A stretch of 9,091 nt of DNA from Thermoplasmatota archaeon (GTDB taxonomy: Archaea > Thermoplasmatota > E2 > DHVEG-1). The notes under the pieces were generated by a model. It was given only the letters and a program-made list of their open reading frames with translations, had not been told where the DNA came from and did no database searches. Location: positions 1-9,091 of the forward strand of contig JAUWCF010000027.1 of NCBI GenBank assembly GCA_030609445.1, written 5' to 3'. This document shows, in pieces, positions 5,629 to 9,091 of this stretch. How positions within the stretch are numbered: position 1 is the stretch's first letter; the number at the start of each line of letters is the position of its first letter. Position numbers and translations under genes: made by a program.

Positions 5629-6342
5629 TTATTTATGTCTACGTTCAATCATTCCCATTAAAAGTATACAAGCTATTAATACGCGTCTATCAAAATTTGG
5701 CGGTACCATTTGGCAATTCATCTCCCAGATATCCCCGATAATTTTAAAATCTTGATCAATATTTGCCAATACCTGTCCATCCATCTCAAGGACCATTTTT
5801 TCAGGTACAAGAGCTCCACCAGGCATGAATTTTCTGGCAAGTGCCCGACCTGTCGATGATTCCACTATTCGCCCAACAAGCTGATCAGAAGTAGTATAAA
5901 GCTCCCATGTGTCTTTTACAAAGGCAGAAATAATATTTCTTTTAACGTATCCAAGTTTAGTATTTGTAGAAGAATCAATTACAGCAAATTTACCCCACAC
6001 ATCTAGTATTTGTTCTTGTTTAATACGGAATAACTCTTGGCTCTCATTTTCGTCAGAATATATCCGTATATCTTCCTTTAATTTGAAAAGCTTCTGTTTA
6101 CAAAAACCAAGAATTGATCCACTCTGATCTTCCAGCCAATATTTATTACCAATAGTAAGCGTTTTTTTTCTAATGCGGTAAAAACCTTGATGCCAAATAT
6201 CTGATGTACCATATGATTGAGTCTGTTGTTGTGGTTCGAAAATAGGCGTCATCGTTTGTTTTTCAACATTTTCGGCACATCTAGGACAGAATTTTCCGCC
6301 TATTACTAGTTTAGTTCCACACTTAGGACAGTATTGGGACAT
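5629..6342 (-). CDS. Zinc-ribbon protein with LURP-one-related (Tubby-like/scramblase-like) domain
   Basis: 237 residues. The N terminus is a short zinc ribbon, CPKC (C5, C8) and CPRC (C19, C22), followed by a Gln/Thr-rich linker (about 30-50). Residues of about 54-234 match the LURP-one-related (LOR, DUF567) pattern: FYRIRKKTLTIGNKYWLEDQSG near the start, successive beta strands such as VWGKFAVIDSSTNTKLGYVKR, and a final hydrophobic helix RRVLIACILLMGMIERR that in Tubby-like folds runs through the barrel. Its biochemical role in prokaryotes is not established; the ribbon suggests protein or nucleic-acid contact, and the Tubby-like fold suggests lipid or protein binding. It is likely cytoplasmic. 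I use the ATG at 6342 and not the TTG at 6354, because GGAGG lies between them with ideal spacing. It is divergent from pheS. Confidence 0.8.
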   Translation of the reverse strand: MSQYCPKCGTKLVIGGKFCPRCAENVEKQTMTPIFEPQQQTQSYGTSDIWHQGFYRIRKKTLTIGNKYWLEDQSGSILGFCKQKLFKLKEDIRIYSDENESQELFRIKQEQILDVWGKFAVIDSSTNTKLGYVKRNIISAFVKDTWELYTTSDQLVGRIVESSTGRALARKFMPGGALVPEKMVLEMDGQVLANIDQDFKIIGDIWEMNCQMVPPNFDRRVLIACILLMGMIERRHK

Positions 6343-6347
6343 TTTTT

Positions 6348-6352
6348 CCTCC
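6348..6352 (-). promoter_or_regulatory. Ribosome binding site that decides the start of the zinc-ribbon gene
   Basis: GGAGG on the minus strand is followed by 5 bases and then the ATG at 6342. The upstream in-frame TTG (6354-6352) shares its last base with this GGAGG and has an in-frame TAA directly before it, so the ATG is the start. Confidence 0.8.
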
Positions 6353-6384
6353 AATTAAATCAATAAGAACGTAATGGTTGTTCC

Positions 6385-6392
6385 TTTATAAA
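6385..6392. promoter_or_regulatory. Palindromic TATA box TTTATAAA between the zinc-ribbon gene and pheS
   Basis: The element reads the same on both strands. Toward the zinc-ribbon gene it predicts a start near 6360 and a leader of about 20 bases that includes GGAGG, which fits well. Toward pheS it predicts a start near 6417 and a leader of about 55 bases; ACATAAAAA around 6408-6416 is an alternative for pheS. One element may serve both genes. Confidence 0.5.
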
Positions 6393-6472
6393 CTTGTTTT
6401 CCAAGATACATAAAAAAACAATTCATTTGTTAATCGACATCTTAATACGTAATTAATTAATTGCAGGTCAAG

Positions 6473-7990
6473 ATGGATATCGACCGGGTAATTAAAGAAT
6501 TATCTCAAAACGAGAAAAAAGTACTACTTTCATTAAAAAAACTTAAAGGAAAGGGTTCACCGGAAGACATTTTTAAAAATGGTGATTTTGACCAGGAAGT
6601 TGAAGTTGCAAATGCTGCTTCGTGGCTTCAGTCGAAAAAACTGCTAAATATTGAGGATCATATTACTACTGTTTATTCTCTTGGTAAAGAGGGAAAACAT
6701 TTTTTAGAAAAGGGATTTCCTGAAAAACGGGCGTTAAAAGCTTTATCTGAAAGAAAAGGCGTGCTTTCTCTAAAGGATCTTTCAGAGGTTCTTGAGAAAA
6801 ATGAGGTCCCTATTGCTATTGGTTGGCTTAAGAAGAATGGTTGGGCGACTATAAGAAAAGAGAAAGAAACTGTTTTAGAAATAACTGAGAAAGGAAAAAA
6901 AGAATGCTCTGAAGTAAGTGATGACGAAAAAATACTCAATCTTCTGAAAGAAAATGACAGCGTTGAAATTAATAAAGATAAGATTAGATCATTAGTATCA
7001 AGAAAGAATGTCGTTAGAGAAAAGGATGTTATTTCAAGTACTGTAAATCTTACTAGTGACGGTAAAAAGGTGCTTGAACAGGGTTTTGAGCTTGTTGATG
7101 AGATTTCTCAGATCACATCAGCAGTTATTAAAAATTCTGAATGGAAAGAAAAAGTTATCAGACCGTATGATATTTATGCCTTTGCACCTGCTTTGTATGG
7201 TGGTAAACCTCATCCTTTAGTTGATTTGATTTCTAAGATTAGGCAGATTTTTATTGAGATGGGTTTTATGGAGATTCAGGGTGATTTTGTTGAGTCTTGT
7301 TTTTGGAATATGGATGTCTTGTTTATTCCTCAGGATCATCCCGCTAGAGAGATGCAGGATACGCTGTATTGTAAAACGCCGTCTAAAATAAGAATTGATG
7401 AAAACAAGTTAGTTGATGAGATTGCAAAGGTTCATGAAAACGGTGGTAGTACTTCTTCTACGGGTTGGGGTTATAAGTTTTCTAAATCTGAAGGAGAGCG
7501 AGCGTTGCTTCGAACCCATACAACAGTGAATACTATTCGTTATCTTTATAATAATCCTAAACCTCCTTCGAAGGTTTTTTCTATTGGTCGTGTTTTTAGA
7601 AAGGAAAGTATTGATGCTACTCATCTTCCTGAGTTTTATCAGATTGAAGGTATTGTTCATGAAGAGGATACTAATTTTCGTCAGCTTATTGGTGTGTTAA
7701 AAGAGTTTTATAAACGGATGGGTTTTGAAAAGATTCGTTTTCGACCAGGTTATTTTCCTTATACTGAGCCTAGCATGGAGGTTGAGGTTTTTTGGAATGG
7801 TGAATGGATGGAGCTTGGTGGATCTGGTATCTTCAGACCGGAGGTGACTGAACCGGTTGGTATTAAAAATCCTGTTCTTGCTTGGGGTCTGGGTCTTGAA
7901 AGGCTTGCTATGCTTAAGTTTGGTGTGACTGATATTCGTAGTCTGTATATTAGTGATCTTGAGTGGTTGAGGAAGAAGTCTTTGCTGTAG
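6473..7990 (+). CDS. pheS: Phenylalanyl-tRNA synthetase alpha subunit (archaeal type)
   Basis: 505 residues from the ATG at 6473, the usual size for archaeal/eukaryotic alpha chains. The enzyme attaches phenylalanine to tRNA-Phe in the cytoplasm as an alpha2beta2 tetramer. The N-terminal 220 residues or so are small winged-helix units typical of this branch. The class II core follows: motif 1 around HPLVDLISKIRQIF (247-260), motif 2 VFRKESIDATHLPEFYQIEG (374-393), the phenylalanine pocket YFPYTEPSMEVEVF (427-440) and motif 3 GLGLERLAMLKFG (472-484). The ATG is preferred over the in-frame TTG at 6461 because AGGT lies 4 bases before it; an in-frame TAA at 6458 rules out anything earlier. The beta-subunit gene is not next to it. 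The first third is A-rich and the catalytic part T-rich in codon choice. Confidence 0.96.
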   Translation: MDIDRVIKELSQNEKKVLLSLKKLKGKGSPEDIFKNGDFDQEVEVANAASWLQSKKLLNIEDHITTVYSLGKEGKHFLEKGFPEKRALKALSERKGVLSLKDLSEVLEKNEVPIAIGWLKKNGWATIRKEKETVLEITEKGKKECSEVSDDEKILNLLKENDSVEINKDKIRSLVSRKNVVREKDVISSTVNLTSDGKKVLEQGFELVDEISQITSAVIKNSEWKEKVIRPYDIYAFAPALYGGKPHPLVDLISKIRQIFIEMGFMEIQGDFVESCFWNMDVLFIPQDHPAREMQDTLYCKTPSKIRIDENKLVDEIAKVHENGGSTSSTGWGYKFSKSEGERALLRTHTTVNTIRYLYNNPKPPSKVFSIGRVFRKESIDATHLPEFYQIEGIVHEEDTNFRQLIGVLKEFYKRMGFEKIRFRPGYFPYTEPSMEVEVFWNGEWMELGGSGIFRPEVTEPVGIKNPVLAWGLGLERLAMLKFGVTDIRSLYISDLEWLRKKSLL

Positions 7991-8018
7991 ACGTCAATTT
8001 TTATCCTATGTCGATGGA

Positions 8019-8033
8019 TTTTTTTGGTTTTTT
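8019..8033 (+). terminator. Poly-T terminator downstream of pheS
   Basis: Seven Ts, GG and six Ts lie about 30 bases after the pheS stop. Strong U-runs of this kind end archaeal transcripts without needing a hairpin. Confidence 0.55.
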
Positions 8034-8055
8034 ATCAAAAATATTATCCATACGC

Positions 8056-8072
8056 AATATTTATTAAATATT
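8056..8072. repeat. AT-only palindrome AATATTTA-T-TAAATATT
   Basis: Perfect 8-bp arms with a single central base, in a very AT-rich stretch about 45 bp ahead of the TATA box of the next gene. It may be a binding site or simply AT-rich background. Confidence 0.35.
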
Positions 8073-8116
8073 ATATATTATGCATATAGAAAAATGGTAA
8101 CTACTGTAAACAAACA

Positions 8117-8124
8117 TTTATATA
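8117..8124 (+). promoter_or_regulatory. TATA box of the secreted-protein gene
   Basis: TTTATATA matches the archaeal consensus. A start about 25 bp downstream falls near 8147, leaving a leader of roughly 15 bases that carries AGGTTGTGA just before the ATG at 8163. The spacing agrees at each step. Confidence 0.7.
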
Positions 8125-8162
8125 TTAACAAGCTAGATATTATTTATTAAGGTTGTGAATAC

Positions 8163-9091
8163 ATGCATTCAAACAGAGCACTAAGAGCATCCCTACTATC
8201 CTTTCTATTAGTCTTAGGCTCATTTACTGCTTTTATCGCTCCAACAGTAGGCGCAGAAGAATCCACAAGTGGAGAAACAACACTGTATTTTAAAGATGCT
8301 TTGAGTTTCGAAAATTATGGTGATGACGACGGATATGGAGATTTTTTTGGTTTAACTCCATTATCACAAACCCCGCCAACAAAACAAAACGATTCCGAAT
8401 TTCCCCCCAGCTTAATTATTAAGGACACATCTAAACTACTACCAAAAAACAGATACACGTTGAACCAAGAAGAGTGGATACTTTGGTTATCTGGATGGGC
8501 GCTCATGTTTCTTGATGATCTTGAAGGATTTAATTTGAGCGATCTCTTTGATCTCTTTGGTGATGATTTAGAAGGCTACGATATGGATCTTTTAGTTGAT
8601 CTTATGTTTCAAAACCCCTTGCGAATCGTGGAAGTCTATGAATACGATGGCAACGAATCCATTGAGATAAACGAAGATGTAATATTTGATCTTTATTTTT
8701 CATCAAAACTGCGAAGACCGAAACTATGGGACGATGTAGAAATTGGGTTATACTCAATGAATATTCAATCAATTTTTCCTCTTCCGAAATTAATAAAAAA
8801 TACGACCGTTCAAATCAAACCAAAAATACTATCAGACGAACACGAAATCGTATTAGAAAACATAAGCTATATATTAGGTCCTGGAGAAAGCCTGTTATTT
8901 TCTATTAAAATAATTCCTAGTAAAAAACCAATTAGTTGGTTATTAGAGAGAGAAACAAAGATTCTGGAGTTTGTTGGAGAAAAGTTAATTAACTTTATTA
9001 AAAATCAAGAAAATAATACAAAAAGACCAAAACTTCAAGATCTAGCTATATTGGTTGAAGAATTTCAATTTATATTTGAAGAATTTAATAT
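8163..9091 (+). CDS. Secreted, acidic, probably glycosylated surface protein of unknown function (3' truncated by window)
   Basis: The frame stays open from the ATG at 8163 to the window end, so at least 309 residues are present and the C terminus is missing. Residues 1-31 form a Sec signal peptide: basic start, hydrophobic LLSFLLVLGSFTAFIA and a likely cut after VGA before EES. An Asp-rich segment holds two copies of DDLEG(F/Y) (118-123 and 134-139) with a 16-residue period. Next comes a likely beta-sandwich region (about 150-252; PLRIVEVYEYDGN, VIFDLYFSS, GPGESLLFSIKIIP), then a Lys/Glu-rich helical part. N-glycosylation sequons stand at N76, N124, N164, N213, N233 and N284. I do not recognise the family; an S-layer-like or cell-surface protein is inferred from export, acidity and sequons. 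Promoter and leader are well placed. Confidence 0.75.
   Translation, partial: MHSNRALRASLLSFLLVLGSFTAFIAPTVGAEESTSGETTLYFKDALSFENYGDDDGYGDFFGLTPLSQTPPTKQNDSEFPPSLIIKDTSKLLPKNRYTLNQEEWILWLSGWALMFLDDLEGFNLSDLFDLFGDDLEGYDMDLLVDLMFQNPLRIVEVYEYDGNESIEINEDVIFDLYFSSKLRRPKLWDDVEIGLYSMNIQSIFPLPKLIKNTTVQIKPKILSDEHEIVLENISYILGPGESLLFSIKIIPSKKPISWLLERETKILEFVGEKLINFIKNQENNTKRPKLQDLAILVEEFQFIFEEFN

Noticed and set aside
6343..6354. TTG start four codons upstream for the zinc-ribbon gene
   Set aside because: The GGAGG ribosome binding site lies within those codons and points to the ATG at 6342.
6461..6472. TTG start four codons upstream for pheS
   Set aside because: The AGGT element lies between this TTG and the ATG at 6473; ATG with a proper spacing is more likely.
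6673..7660. Minus-strand frames of 83 and 88 codons inside pheS
   Set aside because: They have Ser/Phe- or Arg/Thr-rich nonsense composition opposite conserved synthetase motifs.
8315..8908. Short frames at 8315-8506 (minus) and 8726-8908 (plus)
   Set aside because: They overlap the longer open frame starting at 8163, which has a signal peptide, TATA box and leader. The short frames have none.
1..9091. Mobile element or genomic-island boundary
   Set aside because: There is no transposase, integrase, terminal repeat or tRNA-end duplication; the tRNA-Ile gene is intact and I saw no copy of its 3' end elsewhere in the window.

Overview
The window is AT-rich and archaeal. The phenylalanyl-tRNA synthetase alpha chain is of the archaeal/eukaryotic type, the tRNA gene does not encode its CCA end, TATA-box-like elements lie ahead of several genes, and one surface protein ends in a PGF-CTERM-like sorting tail. 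The gene set (NosD-type beta-helix surface protein, DtxR-like regulators with an archaeal ligand set, ZIP transporter, large secreted acidic protein) fits an uncultured euryarchaeote. Thermoplasmatota is my best guess, but that is inference, not proof.

Layout. Bases 1-648 hold the 3' end of a surface beta-helix gene (+ strand). It converges with a minus-strand metal ABC importer operon (3104 to 652: substrate-binding protein, ATPase, permease). Upstream of the operon on the same strand is a DtxR/MntR-type regulator (3772 to 3323). A 372-bp spacer rich in short repeats and palindromes separates it from a second, divergent DtxR-type regulator (4145-4624), which is followed 37 bp later by a ZIP/ZupT metal transporter (4662-5444). 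So bases 652-5444 form one metal-uptake locus: two importers of different mechanism (ATP-driven and ZIP), each next to its own regulator. Both regulators keep the same predicted metal ligands. This is the most interesting part of the window, because the binding protein lacks the usual His ligands and carries Cys residues near those positions.

After the ZIP gene come tRNA-Ile(GAU) on the minus strand (5479-5553), a zinc-ribbon plus LURP-one/Tubby-like protein (6342 to 5629), and divergently pheS (6473-7990). pheT is not present in the window. For the last two genes I moved the start from an upstream TTG to an ATG with a ribosome binding site. The window ends in an open secreted-protein gene (8163 to beyond 9091) that runs off the edge. 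It has a signal peptide, a 16-residue acidic tandem repeat and six N-glycosylation sequons.

I see no CRISPR array, insertion sequence, integrase or rRNA. Both terminal genes are cut by the window edge.
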